A DNA stretch of 22,836 bases from CAZNFR01 sp964572225. Lineage in GTDB: Bacteria; Bacteroidota; Bacteroidia; Bacteroidales; GCA-2748055. The DNA lies in NCBI GenBank assembly GCA_964572225.1, contig CAZNFR010000059.1, forward strand, positions 1 to 22,836, read 5' to 3'. This document shows, in pieces, positions 1 to 8,315 of this stretch. The translations under genes and the position numbers were made by a program. Positions within the stretch are counted from its first letter, which is position 1. The number at the start of each line of letters is the position of its first letter. The notes under the pieces were generated by a model. It was not told the origin of the DNA, made no database searches, and was given only the letters and a program-made list of their open reading frames with translations.

Positions 1-1692
1 GTTCCCCTCTGCAAGGTCAGTCTGAATAACGGTGAGCAAGACTGGCAAGTATTTATTACTCCGGGTGCAGATTGCAATAAGCACGGAAAGGAAGAGTTTT
101 TTGTATCCGTTTATGCAGGATACTCCCAAACTCCGAGAAAACTATTCCGGGTTGACGCATTCAATCGCGTCATCCATGAGCAGGAAGAAGTCTATGCCAA
201 TAACCTGAATAATCTGAGATTGATGGATCTGAATGAAGATGGAATTCCCGAAATTTCCGGAACCTCCGGTTCTCCATTCAACTATGGAAACACCTCCCTG
301 CCCTTCCATGATTCTTCATCCTGGTTTATGGTTTATGATGAAAATCTGAAACTGATCAACAAACCTGCCGGCTATCCTGCAGCCCCTTCCTCCGTAAGTG
401 TGTTGCCCTTTAAAAGATCTGATGGAAATTGCTTACTGGTTTCATTCAGAGATCGTTCTGACAGTGAACTTAAAAGCAGGTTATCCCGCTTCCTAATGGA
501 AAATGATAGCCTTAAGCTTCACTACTCTGTCGATTTTGAAGATCCGGAATTCCTCGATTTTATGGGTCCGGTTCCCGACGAACCCGAATCCTTTTATGTA
601 TCGACGAGCCAGAAAATAATGAAAATGGATTCGGACTTTCAGGTAAAAGAGGTTTTCGAACCCGGTGAACACCGCTATACCCAGGATTGGATCATAATCG
701 ACCTGGATCGGAACGAATCACCTGAGTTTGTAAATTTTTCAGGTTCAGATCTGGCGATCCTGTCAGCCGACATGAAACACAAAACCGTTCTGGAATTGAA
801 AAGTGCCGTAATATTTTCCTTCCTGGTCAACCCTCAGTCGAAAAAGTCGACCTATTTTTACCTTTCATCTCCAGGTAATCAATATGTAATCCATTATAGA
901 AAAAATCCTTTTTTTGCCTACCGTTTTCTAATTCTGGCCCTGCTATTTATCCTTAGCTACCTGCTTTTTCTCAATCTTTTCAGGGTATACCGTCTAAGGC
1001 TGGAAGCCCGGCAGAGCGACAGAAACAGACTGTTGCACTACCAGCTGGCCAATGTGCAACAGCAACTGGATTCACACTTCCTGTTCAATGTTCTCAATAA
1101 CATTGTTTACTATTACCAGGATGGGAAAAAGGATGATGCCTTCGATTATGTAAGCCGTCTGTCCCAGTTGGTGGTTAGCAGTATGGAAAATTCCGAAAAA
1201 CTGACCATTAGTCTGGCGGAAGAACTGGATTTTGCCCGCAACTATCTGTATATTGAGAAAATCAGGCAGAGCGAAAGCTTCGAAGTAGAAATTGACGTTG
1301 ATATGGAGAGGGCCAAAACCCTGGAAGTCCCTAAGATGCTTATCCAGAATTTCGCTGAAAATTCGGTAAAACATGGCATCCGGCATCTTGAAGGAAGAAA
1401 AGGCAGGATCAGGATTTATTCTTCGGAAGAAAAGAATGTCTTCATCGTTATCATTGAAGATAACGGAGTGGGGCGGAAAAAAGCAGCCGGGTTCGCGACC
1501 TACGGACAAGGTAAGGGAATTGAAATGATAAGAAAAGCTCTGGGTATATATGAGAAACTCTATTCCAGGTCTATTAGCTTTACTATTGAGGATCTTTATG
1601 ATACCTCAGGAGTTCCCGCCGGTACCCGGGTTATCTTAAAAATCCCTAAATCCCCAAATCCCCACATTTTACTATCTTTGTCCCCAATCTAA
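1..1692 (+). CDS. LytS-type sensor histidine kinase, 5' truncated
   Basis: The reading frame is open from base 1 to the stop at 1690-1692 (563 codons visible), so the true start lies outside the window. The first roughly 300 codons look like an extracytoplasmic sensor of beta-propeller type: a DLNEDGIPEI stretch just after codon 74 resembles an FG-GAP/VCBS calcium-loop repeat, and a related DLDRNESPEF stretch follows later. One membrane helix lies at about codons 303-325 and a short coiled coil follows. The His_kinase (LytS/YehU) domain has the phospho-acceptor motif SHFLFN with His at codon 359. The ATPase domain shows an N-box with Asn454 and a DNGVG box. Such kinases usually pair with LytTR regulators, but none is visible here. 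Family assignment is firm; the ligand is unknown. Confidence 0.9.
   Translation, partial: VPLCKVSLNNGEQDWQVFITPGADCNKHGKEEFFVSVYAGYSQTPRKLFRVDAFNRVIHEQEEVYANNLNNLRLMDLNEDGIPEISGTSGSPFNYGNTSLPFHDSSSWFMVYDENLKLINKPAGYPAAPSSVSVLPFKRSDGNCLLVSFRDRSDSELKSRLSRFLMENDSLKLHYSVDFEDPEFLDFMGPVPDEPESFYVSTSQKIMKMDSDFQVKEVFEPGEHRYTQDWIIIDLDRNESPEFVNFSGSDLAILSADMKHKTVLELKSAVIFSFLVNPQSKKSTYFYLSSPGNQYVIHYRKNPFFAYRFLILALLFILSYLLFLNLFRVYRLRLEARQSDRNRLLHYQLANVQQQLDSHFLFNVLNNIVYYYQDGKKDDAFDYVSRLSQLVVSSMENSEKLTISLAEELDFARNYLYIEKIRQSESFEVEIDVDMERAKTLEVPKMLIQNFAENSVKHGIRHLEGRKGRIRIYSSEEKNVFIVIIEDNGVGRKKAAGFATYGQGKGIEMIRKALGIYEKLYSRSISFTIEDLYDTSGVPAGTRVILKIPKSPNPHILLSLSPI
1673..1680 (+). promoter_or_regulatory. Putative lepA promoter -7 element
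   Basis: TATCTTTG matches the Bacteroidota -7 consensus TAnnTTTG and lies 19 bases before the lepA ATG, inside the last codons of the upstream kinase gene. No convincing -33 TTTG is seen. If used, the lepA leader is only about 12-15 nt, and lepA can be transcribed independently of the kinase. Confidence 0.45.
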
Positions 1693-1699
1693 TTCATCA

Positions 1700-3487
1700 A
1701 TGGACCACATACGGAATTTTTGTATTATTGCCCATATTGACCATGGAAAGTCGACCCTGGCTGACCGTCTTCTTCAGAAGACCGGTACAATTACTGAGAG
1801 GGAGTTCAAGGACCAGGTTCTTGACAGTATGGATCTGGAAAGGGAAAGAGGGATCACCATAAAAAGTCATGCTATTCAGATGGCCTACCTTCAGGAGGGT
1901 AAAAAATACATCCTGAATTTAATTGATACCCCCGGTCATGTCGATTTTTCCTATGAGGTTTCACGGTCCATAGCTGCCTGCGAAGGTGCGCTTCTGGTCG
2001 TTGATGCTACCCAGGGTATACAGGCACAGACTATTTCCAACCTATACCAGGCCATAGACCACGATCTGGAAATCATCCCTATACTCAACAAAATGGATAT
2101 GGACAATGCCATGCCGGAAGAGGTTAAAGATCAGATCATTGACCTAATCGGGTGCGATCCGGAAGACATTATTGAGGCCAGTGGGAAAACCGGTATGGGG
2201 GTAGATCAGATCCTGGAAACCATAGTCAGGAAAATTCCTCCTCCGGAGGGCAATCCTGACGCCCCACTTCAAGCTCTGATCTTTGATTCGGTTTTCAATA
2301 ATTTCCGCGGCATTTTTGCCTATTTCCGGATATTTAACGGCAGCATCCGGAAAGGGGATCTGGTTAAGTTTTTTGCTACCAAAAAAGAATACCATGCCGA
2401 TGAAATCGGGGTTCTCCGGTTGAAACCCGAACCCAGGGATGAACTCAAAGCAGGGGATGTGGGATATATTATATCAGGAATTAAAACTTCCCGGGAGGTT
2501 AAAGTCGGAGATACCATTACTCACGTGGAAAAATCCTGTGATAAACCCATCTCTGGTTTTGAAGAAGTCAAGCCCATGGTTTTTGCCGGAATTTATCCGG
2601 TAGATGCCGACGATTATGAAGATCTCAGAGCCTCCATAGAAAAACTACAGCTTAACGATGCTTCCCTTAGTTTTGTTCCCGAATCATCGGCCGCTCTGGG
2701 CTTCGGGTTCAGATGCGGATTCCTGGGTCTGTTGCACATGGAGATCATTCAGGAAAGGCTGGATCGCGAGTTTGATATGGATGTAATTACCACGGTACCC
2801 AACGTTTCCTACAATGTGTACAATAAGAGAAATGAGATAGTTACCGTTCATAATCCTTCCGGCCTGCCGGAAGTTACGCATATTGAAAGGATTGAAGAAC
2901 CTTATATTACCGCACAGATCATCTCCCAGGCCGAATTTGTTGGCTCAATAATGACGCTTTCCCTGGACAAAAGAGGGGAACTGAAAAATCAGGTTTACCT
3001 TACCAGCAACCGTGTGGAACTTAGCTTTGAACTACCCCTTGCGGAAATCGTTTTTGACTTTTACGATAAGCTTAAAAGTATCTCCAAGGGATATGCCTCT
3101 TTTGATTATCATATTACCGGCTACAAAAAGGCAGATCTGGTAAGACTGGATATCCTTCTTAACGGTGAAATGGTCGATGCTCTGTCTACCCTTATCCACA
3201 GGGATAATGCCTATGATTTTGGGAGGAGAATGTGTATTAAGCTGAAAGAACTTATACCCAGGCAGCAATTCGAAATTGCCATCCAGGCTGCGATTGGGGC
3301 CAAGATCATTGCCCGTGAAACGGTTAAAGCTGTGAGGAAGGATGTTACAGCAAAATGTTATGGCGGTGATATCACACGAAAAAGAAAACTGCTGGAAAAG
3401 CAGAAAAAAGGGAAAAAGCGAATGAGACAGGTGGGAAATGTGGAAGTCCCCCAGTCAGCATTTCTGGCGGTTCTTAAGCTGGATTAA
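1700..3487 (+). CDS. lepA: Elongation factor 4 (LepA), ribosome GTPase
   Basis: 595 residues, close to the usual ~600. LepA is a cytoplasmic translational GTPase that binds the ribosome and is linked to back-translocation and ribosome assembly. The G domain shows AHIDHGKST (residues 11-19, P-loop), RERGIT (48-53, switch I), DTPGH (76-80, with the catalytic His80) and NKMD (130-133). EF-G-like domains II, III and V follow. The C-terminal LepA-specific domain ends in the typical lysine-rich stretch KQKKGKKRMR followed by GNVEVPQSAF. The ATG at 1700 matches the family N-terminus (MxxIRNFCIIAHIDHGKS). It lies 7 bp after the kinase stop, with no Shine-Dalgarno sequence. Its stop overlaps that of the convergent gene at 3484-3690. 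Confidence 0.98.
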   Translation: MDHIRNFCIIAHIDHGKSTLADRLLQKTGTITEREFKDQVLDSMDLERERGITIKSHAIQMAYLQEGKKYILNLIDTPGHVDFSYEVSRSIAACEGALLVVDATQGIQAQTISNLYQAIDHDLEIIPILNKMDMDNAMPEEVKDQIIDLIGCDPEDIIEASGKTGMGVDQILETIVRKIPPPEGNPDAPLQALIFDSVFNNFRGIFAYFRIFNGSIRKGDLVKFFATKKEYHADEIGVLRLKPEPRDELKAGDVGYIISGIKTSREVKVGDTITHVEKSCDKPISGFEEVKPMVFAGIYPVDADDYEDLRASIEKLQLNDASLSFVPESSAALGFGFRCGFLGLLHMEIIQERLDREFDMDVITTVPNVSYNVYNKRNEIVTVHNPSGLPEVTHIERIEEPYITAQIISQAEFVGSIMTLSLDKRGELKNQVYLTSNRVELSFELPLAEIVFDFYDKLKSISKGYASFDYHITGYKKADLVRLDILLNGEMVDALSTLIHRDNAYDFGRRMCIKLKELIPRQQFEIAIQAAIGAKIIARETVKAVRKDVTAKCYGGDITRKRKLLEKQKKGKKRMRQVGNVEVPQSAFLAVLKLD

Positions 3488-3690
3488 TCTTTTTCTGTGG
3501 TCACTTTCCGGCGGTAATCCCGGTCTTCCATCACCTTCTTTACAATTACCAATAAAAAGAAAACAATGGTCAAAACCAGAAAGGCATAGGCCACGGGTTT
3601 AAACATTCCGGGCTTCAACAGGAAACTGTAAATTGAAAAGAGGAAAATTAAGGCTGCCAGGCCCCCTGTAGCGAGAATTAGGTATTTCAT
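3484..3690 (-). CDS. Small two-TM membrane protein, hypothetical
   Basis: 68 residues starting at an ATG. There are two hydrophobic helices, at about residues 3-25 and 33-53, separated by a short KPGMFKP turn, and a highly charged C-terminal tail (KKVMEDRDYRRK...). This predicts a hairpin inner-membrane protein. I do not recognise a named family. The gene is convergent to lepA: its TAA and the lepA TAA share the palindrome TTAA, so the two frames overlap by 4 bases. No clear TAnnTTTG promoter precedes it. The hydrophobic pattern and clean positioning in an otherwise empty gap support a real gene, but this rests on composition alone. Confidence 0.65.
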   Translation of the reverse strand: MKYLILATGGLAALIFLFSIYSFLLKPGMFKPVAYAFLVLTIVFFLLVIVKKVMEDRDYRRKVTTEKD

Positions 3691-3842
3691 GTTAGCAGTA
3701 AATGAAGTTTAGGGTAAATCAGACCTCAGGGAGGAAGGCAGACCGGTTCTGGATCCATGGAACAAACACCCATCTCCGTTATTGGCCCGATTTGGGCAAG
3801 ATAAGGATCATTTTTGAAAAGTTCAACTTTATGCCAGGGGAA

Positions 3843-4559
3843 TCAGGAATCGGATGAGTTTTCCACGATAAGTTTGTAGCCTTTGCCATGCACGTTAATG
3901 ATCTGCACATCCGGGTCATCCCTTAGATATTTTCGCAATTTAGTGATATACACGTCCATAGACCTGGCGTTATAATAATTGTCGTCCATCCATATTGCCT
4001 TTAAGGCGAAATTTCTTTCCAGGATCCGGTTTCGGTTATTTGCGAGCAATCTCAAAAGCTCGGTTTCCTTAGTGGTAAGCTTTTGCACCTGGTCACCCAT
4101 CTTTAAGAATTGCTTACGGGTATCAAACTGGTATTTACCCAGCTCATAAATGTTGTTCCCGGGATCATTTAACCCCTTGGTTCTTCTGAGGATCGCTTCT
4201 ATTCTGTAAACAAGTTCCTCCATGCTGAAGGGTTTGGTGATATAATCATCGGCTCCGATCCGGAATCCTTCCAGAACATCTTCCTTCATGGATTTTGCGG
4301 TGAGAAAAATAACCGGCATTCCGCTATCCAATATCCGGATTTCGGAAGCCAGGGTAAAACCATCTTTGCGAGGCATCATAACATCCAAAATACAGAGATC
4401 ATAATGATTCTTTTCAAAAGCATTGAATGCAGATTCCCCGTTAAGATGCCAGTCTGACTGGTAATTTTTGGCCTGAAGGTATTCATTTAACAGGGAACCA
4501 AGGCTTTCGTCATCCTCCGCAAGGAGAATCCGGATTGGTATTTGATCTTTTCCTGCCAT
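3843..4559 (-). CDS. OmpR/PhoB-family response regulator (RprY-like)
   Basis: 238 residues from the ATG at 4559; a longer in-frame extension to 4616 would overlap the kinase and is not needed. The receiver domain (about 8-122) has the acidic pair Asp16/Asp17, phospho-acceptor Asp59 (ILDVMMP), Thr87 and Lys109 (TKPF). The C-terminal winged-helix DNA-binding domain (about 135-235) contains the ARSMDVYITKLRKYL recognition region and ends in a typical GKGYKL motif. The gene starts 1 bp after the kinase stop, so the two are one operon. The kinase resembles Bacteroides RprX, so this is probably an RprY-like regulator. A likely target is the tandem TTAAC-like array at 6203-6238 between the operon and the divergent secreted-protein gene; this is inference. 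Confidence 0.95.
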   Translation of the reverse strand: MAGKDQIPIRILLAEDDESLGSLLNEYLQAKNYQSDWHLNGESAFNAFEKNHYDLCILDVMMPRKDGFTLASEIRILDSGMPVIFLTAKSMKEDVLEGFRIGADDYITKPFSMEELVYRIEAILRRTKGLNDPGNNIYELGKYQFDTRKQFLKMGDQVQKLTTKETELLRLLANNRNRILERNFALKAIWMDDNYYNARSMDVYITKLRKYLRDDPDVQIINVHGKGYKLIVENSSDS

Positions 4560-4560
4560 G

Positions 4561-6162
4561 CTAAGAGGTTTCCAGAGGGATGCAAACTTCAAAACTCGTA
4601 CCCTTCCCTGGTTCACTTTTCAAATTTATGCTTCCCTGATGAATATCCACAATTTTTTTTACATAGCTCAATCCGAGACCGAATCCTTTTACATTGTGCA
4701 CATTTCCGGTTGGAACACGGTAAAATTTCTCAAAAACCCTTTTTTGCTCTTCTTTACTTATACCGATTCCGTGATCGGTTACTTTAACGCAGACCCTGTC
4801 GCTGCGCCGATAGGTCTCCACCACAATCTCCGGCGGACCCTCCGAGTATTTCAGGGCATTATCGAGCAAATTGGAGATTACGTTACCGAAATGAACTTCA
4901 TCAACCTTAACAAAGCTGCCGCCTGCACCGGGTTTCCATTCAATCATCCCTCCTCTTTTCTTCACCTGTATCTGAAAATTGGAAATGGAATTCCGGATCA
5001 GATCATCCAGGTTTATCTCCCTGATTTTCAACTTTAATTTTCCTCTGTCGAAAATGGCCATTTGAAGAACTTTTTCCACTTGGAGACTCAGACGCTTGCT
5101 TTCCGTGTCAATGATCCTGGAAATATGATCGAAATTCTTGTTCTCGGCAGGAATGCTTTTATCGCTCAGCATTTGAGAGGCCAGGGAAATGGTGGAAATA
5201 GGAGTTTTTAATTCATGGGTCATATTATTGACAAAGTCGTTCTTCATTTCAGACAATTTCTTTTGGCGGAAAATAATCAACAAGGTAAGAACAAATATGA
5301 CAATAATTATGGAGGTGAGGGAAAGGGAAGTAATACCCATGAATCCAACAGAACGGTATATCAAATTCCGTTGCTCCGGGAAATAAACCAGCAAATGGTT
5401 ATCCGGACTAAATAAGTCACCCGGAAACAGCTGGGTTTTATATACACCTGTGGATTTGCCCGGGGAAAAACCCTCCGATCCCAGGATTATATCACCCCTG
5501 GCAGAGGCAACCGCATATTCAAAGTCAATGTTTATTCCGGCTTCATTAAAATTTTGTGACAACACGGATTCAATGAACTCCGGACTGATTCTTTTCTCAA
5601 TGGGATAATCCGGTTTCAGCATCCGGCTAACCACATCATCGATAAGATCTTTTTTGGAAAGCACTTTCCTCTTCACCAGATCGGGGTCGGGTAATCTTAT
5701 CACTTCAGGACTATGCGTGATCTCTACCGAATCATCCTTCCCATCCTCATTATAGGAATAAAAAGTAATGATACTGTCGCCCTTTATCGTCATCTCCACC
5801 TTACTCTGCACCCAACGGGCATCACCTGAATTATCGAAATATACTTCCTGTCTGACTTCCTCCCGACGGTCATCCTCCCTTCCGAAAATGCGGGTACCCG
5901 AATTAAACCGGAAACTGAAATTTACTCCATGACCCAAAGTGTCATCATAAGGATGAGGACTGATATAATCGTATACATACCTGGCAGCTTCATTTTTCTC
6001 AATCTCTTCGGAAGCGTTTCCGAGAGAGCGGTATACAACCTGAGTGAACTGGTCTGATTTAATTTCAATGGCATTATTGATCCAGTAACCCTGGACGAAA
6101 ATCAATCCGGCTAAAACCAGAACCATGACCCCTGCCAATATCAATATCCTGTTTCTGTTCAC
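4561..6162 (-). CDS. Membrane sensor histidine kinase (RprX-like)
   Basis: 533 residues from a GTG at 6162. That start puts a short basic stretch (NRNR) before the first membrane helix (about 6-27), as in related Bacteroidota kinases; the frame extends upstream to 6210, but that part overlaps the promoter. A periplasmic sensor of about 230 residues follows, then a second helix at about 270-295. The HisKA domain holds MTHELKTPIS with phospho-acceptor His316. The HATPase domain has the N-box NLLDNALKYS, a DHGIGI box and GFGLGLSYV. The gene overlaps nothing and is followed after 1 bp by its regulator. The MTHELKTP-SLASQML context resembles RprX. The signal sensed is unknown. Confidence 0.95.
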   Translation of the reverse strand: MNRNRILILAGVMVLVLAGLIFVQGYWINNAIEIKSDQFTQVVYRSLGNASEEIEKNEAARYVYDYISPHPYDDTLGHGVNFSFRFNSGTRIFGREDDRREEVRQEVYFDNSGDARWVQSKVEMTIKGDSIITFYSYNEDGKDDSVEITHSPEVIRLPDPDLVKRKVLSKKDLIDDVVSRMLKPDYPIEKRISPEFIESVLSQNFNEAGINIDFEYAVASARGDIILGSEGFSPGKSTGVYKTQLFPGDLFSPDNHLLVYFPEQRNLIYRSVGFMGITSLSLTSIIIVIFVLTLLIIFRQKKLSEMKNDFVNNMTHELKTPISTISLASQMLSDKSIPAENKNFDHISRIIDTESKRLSLQVEKVLQMAIFDRGKLKLKIREINLDDLIRNSISNFQIQVKKRGGMIEWKPGAGGSFVKVDEVHFGNVISNLLDNALKYSEGPPEIVVETYRRSDRVCVKVTDHGIGISKEEQKRVFEKFYRVPTGNVHNVKGFGLGLSYVKKIVDIHQGSINLKSEPGKGTSFEVCIPLETS

Positions 6163-6166
6163 GATA

Positions 6167-6174
6167 CAAATATA
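6167..6174 (-). promoter_or_regulatory. -7 promoter element of the kinase-regulator operon
   Basis: On the minus strand TATATTTG is an exact TAnnTTTG match. It ends 4 bases before the GTG at 6162. With normal Bacteroidota spacing, transcription would begin within a few bases of the start codon, giving a leaderless or nearly leaderless message. No -33 TTTG is evident, so an activator may be needed. Confidence 0.5.
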
Positions 6175-6202
6175 ACACCCCTGGAGGGTGTGGGTGCAGA
6201 CA

Positions 6203-6238
6203 TTTAACAATCTTTAACATTCCTTAAATCCCCTTAAC
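6203..6238. promoter_or_regulatory. Four TTAAC-like direct repeats at a 10-bp period
   Basis: Hexamers TTTAAC (6203), TTTAAC (6213), CTTAAA (6223) and CTTAAC (6233) recur exactly every 10 bp, on one face of the DNA. The array lies in the 117-bp divergent gap, directly upstream of the -7 element at 6251-6258 and about 30-70 bp upstream of the kinase-operon promoter. Tandem direct half-sites are typical of OmpR/PhoB-type regulators, so the regulator encoded at 3843-4559 is the natural candidate. The repeats are seen; the binding protein is inferred. Confidence 0.55.
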
Positions 6239-6250
6239 TCAATTCCGGCG

Positions 6251-6258
6251 TATGTTTG
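6251..6258 (+). promoter_or_regulatory. -7 promoter element for the secreted-protein gene
   Basis: TATGTTTG is an exact TAnnTTTG match 21 bases upstream of the ATG at 6280. It also contains a TTG at 6256 that could be mistaken for an in-frame start. Its presence argues for initiation at 6280, where a signal peptide begins immediately. The -33 position is occupied by the TTAAC-like repeats. Confidence 0.5.
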
Positions 6259-6279
6259 CATAAACCAATTCTTAATTCC

Positions 6280-6939
6280 ATGAGAAAGCTATACTTTATA
6301 CCGCTCGCACTACTCGGACTCCTTGCATTTACCGGGATTCAGGCACAGGAGGAAAAACCCGATGAGATCAGCATAAAAATTACCCGTAACGGTGAAATAA
6401 TCAGGGACACTACCTACCTAACCCGGGAAGATGGGGATCTTGAGCGCTCCCTTGAAATGATTGATCTTATCCTCGGAGAGATCAACAATGATAAGGAAAT
6501 CAAAACCATGGCATTTGTCTCGGACGACGGAAAAGTTATCCGTATTGAATCCGAAAAGAAACATATTGTGGTTAAGGATAAAGATGGAACCAAAGAAGAA
6601 ATGATCATCCGGGACGGAGAGGGAAAAAAAGAAAAGATCATTATCGTAAAGGATGGAGAAGTAATCCACTCGGATTCACCCGATGCAAGGGTGGAAGAGT
6701 TTGAAGACGCAGATGGGCATTCATTTGTGTTTATCCAGAAGGGTGATGAGGGTGAAGAAATGGACATGGAGATTAAAATGAAGTCGGACGGGAATTACAG
6801 GTTTGAAAGCGAAGATGGAAAAGTGTACATCATCAAATCCATGGAAGAAGATGAGGGAAAAAAAATTGAGGTTGAGGTGATCAGTAAGGAAGGAAAAGAA
6901 GGGAAAAAAGTGAAGGAGAAGTCCGAAGAAAAGAAATAA
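6280..6939 (+). CDS. Secreted, highly charged repetitive protein, hypothetical
   Basis: 219 residues from the ATG at 6280. A signal peptide is clear: MRK, a hydrophobic core (LYFIPLALLGLLAFTGI) and a probable cleavage after QAQ at about residue 24. The mature part is dominated by Glu, Lys and Asp. It alternates short hydrophobic beta-strands with acidic-Gly turns (DDGK, KDGT, RDGEG, KDGE, EDGK), suggesting an extended or repeated beta structure. No Cys and no catalytic motif are seen, and I do not recognise the family. It is divergent from the two-component operon and shares its control region with the TTAAC-like repeats, so it may be a target or an accessory of that system. A good terminator follows at 6993-7028. 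Confidence 0.85.
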   Translation: MRKLYFIPLALLGLLAFTGIQAQEEKPDEISIKITRNGEIIRDTTYLTREDGDLERSLEMIDLILGEINNDKEIKTMAFVSDDGKVIRIESEKKHIVVKDKDGTKEEMIIRDGEGKKEKIIIVKDGEVIHSDSPDARVEEFEDADGHSFVFIQKGDEGEEMDMEIKMKSDGNYRFESEDGKVYIIKSMEEDEGKKIEVEVISKEGKEGKKVKEKSEEKK

Positions 6940-6992
6940 GGAGAATCGACACAATAGCAATTAAAATCTTTTCATAGACCAGCGTAAGGATG

Positions 6993-7028
6993 GGGGTCGG
7001 GAGAAATTCCGGCCCCTTTTATTTTTTT
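6993..7028 (+). terminator. Rho-independent terminator
   Basis: An 8-bp stem (GGGGTCGG pairing with CCGGCCCC, one G-U) with an 8-base loop is followed by a T-rich tract of 12 bases with one A. It ends the transcript of the secreted-protein gene and insulates the J-domain gene. Confidence 0.85.
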
Positions 7029-7069
7029 ATCAGCTCAAAATGCAATAGATTGCATTGAATAATCCAATA

Positions 7070-8314
7070 ATGCTCGAGTCTTATTACAAAATCCTTGGAG
7101 TAAAGCCCGGAGCCGAGGAAAAAGAGGTAAAAAAAGCCTACCGGGCCCTGGCACTGAAATATCATCCTGATGTAAGCCGGGATCCCAATGCGAACGAGAA
7201 ATTCCATTTGATCTGTGAAGCCTACGAGGTAATCCTAAATGACATTCAAAGACAAACCCGGGTCGTGGCCGATGGATCAGAGGATTCGGATTCGGAATAC
7301 GACCTCAGCTATGAAGAGATCATCCGGGAGGCCCGCGCAAGAGCCTATGAAAGGGCCAAAATGCGCTATGATAAGATCAAAGCAGAAAAAGAGTTTTTTG
7401 AAAACAATGACCTGGTGATCCTGTTGAAATACCTCGGCCATTATCTTGCCCTTCCCCTGGCCTTGGCACTGATCATTGTTCCTCTGGTTTATGCATTTCT
7501 GAAGGATTTCGCGATTATCTTCGGAGCAATGTTCTTCTGGATCATTGGGATCATTCTTTTATCGCATATTTATTCGAAAAGAGCCACATGGTTCAGACCG
7601 GGGAATATTTCTACCCGTTGGGCGGATGTGAAAGATTTCTTCCGGGTGAAAGAAGACATTAAATCCAACGCTAAATGTTTCTATACCGGCAAGGAAAGGG
7701 CAAATTCCCTCCCTTTTCGTTTTCAGATGCTCAAAGTCAGGAATATTACCTACAGGAATTACGGAGCTTTCCATCATCAGGTGGGTTATGACCGCAAGTA
7801 TAAAGAAGTCCTGATCCCGAGAAGCGCCAGGGCTTATCGCATACATTTCATCCTGTCCTTTCTCAAACCCTCACTATTTCTTTCCGCTCTGGTCCTGCTC
7901 CCGGCTCCCAGCCTAACATGGAGAGTGCTGATCGCCTTTTTAATAACCGTAGTGATCTCGAATGCAGTGCTGTTGATCTCCGGAGTTCGTTCAAAAACAT
8001 CTTACCTCTTTACCCCACTTGTGGTGATCAAACTGGGAATCTGGTTCGTGGTTCTGATTAACCAGACCTTGTATTACCCCCGATTGATCCTGATAACGCC
8101 TGAGTATTTCTTTTCAGTGGTTTTCTTCATGCTTTTGTTTCTGGATATGGTATTGGATCTCTTGCTGCGATTGCTTCCCTTTTATGCAAGGCTCCATATA
8201 CCGATTTTAGTCCAGCCGGGTGCTGTGATCAATTTGTACTCGCGTGGCTACCAGAATTATCTGGATGTTCCGGTCTGGTCCACACTGTACCCGCTGGTCA
8301 GGTGGTTCTTCTGA
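7070..8314 (+). CDS. Membrane-anchored J-domain (DnaJ-like) protein
   Basis: 414 residues from the ATG at 7070; a TTG five codons earlier is less likely. An N-terminal J domain (about 4-62) carries the HPD motif at residues 32-34 (YHPDVS), which in this family stimulates DnaK ATPase. The Gly/Phe linker and zinc-finger domain of true DnaJ are absent. After a charged helical linker come about six hydrophobic helices (roughly 122-144, 147-166, 262-280, 285-304, 314-331, 345-366), with a soluble stretch of about 90 residues between the second and third. It is therefore a type III J protein that should recruit DnaK to the inner membrane. The client is unknown. It ends 1 bp before the convergent gene at 8316. 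Confidence 0.85.
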   Translation: MLESYYKILGVKPGAEEKEVKKAYRALALKYHPDVSRDPNANEKFHLICEAYEVILNDIQRQTRVVADGSEDSDSEYDLSYEEIIREARARAYERAKMRYDKIKAEKEFFENNDLVILLKYLGHYLALPLALALIIVPLVYAFLKDFAIIFGAMFFWIIGIILLSHIYSKRATWFRPGNISTRWADVKDFFRVKEDIKSNAKCFYTGKERANSLPFRFQMLKVRNITYRNYGAFHHQVGYDRKYKEVLIPRSARAYRIHFILSFLKPSLFLSALVLLPAPSLTWRVLIAFLITVVISNAVLLISGVRSKTSYLFTPLVVIKLGIWFVVLINQTLYYPRLILITPEYFFSVVFFMLLFLDMVLDLLLRLLPFYARLHIPILVQPGAVINLYSRGYQNYLDVPVWSTLYPLVRWFF

Positions 8315-8315
8315 C

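Noticed and set aside
3691..3842. Terminator for the kinase-regulator operon
   Set aside because: Only weak stems (GCCCAAATCGGGC and a 5-bp AAAGT/ACTTT hairpin) without a proper T-tract were found.
4558..5037. A 159-codon plus-strand frame over the kinase-regulator junction
   Set aside because: It is a shadow of the histidine kinase on the other strand, without a promoter or family features.
6256..6279. TTG start giving 8 extra residues to the secreted protein
   Set aside because: The TTG is part of the -7 element TATGTTTG, and the ATG at 6280 starts directly at a signal peptide.
7046..7053. TAGATTGC as promoter of the J-domain gene
   Set aside because: Two of the six fixed positions of TAnnTTTG mismatch and there is no -33 element.
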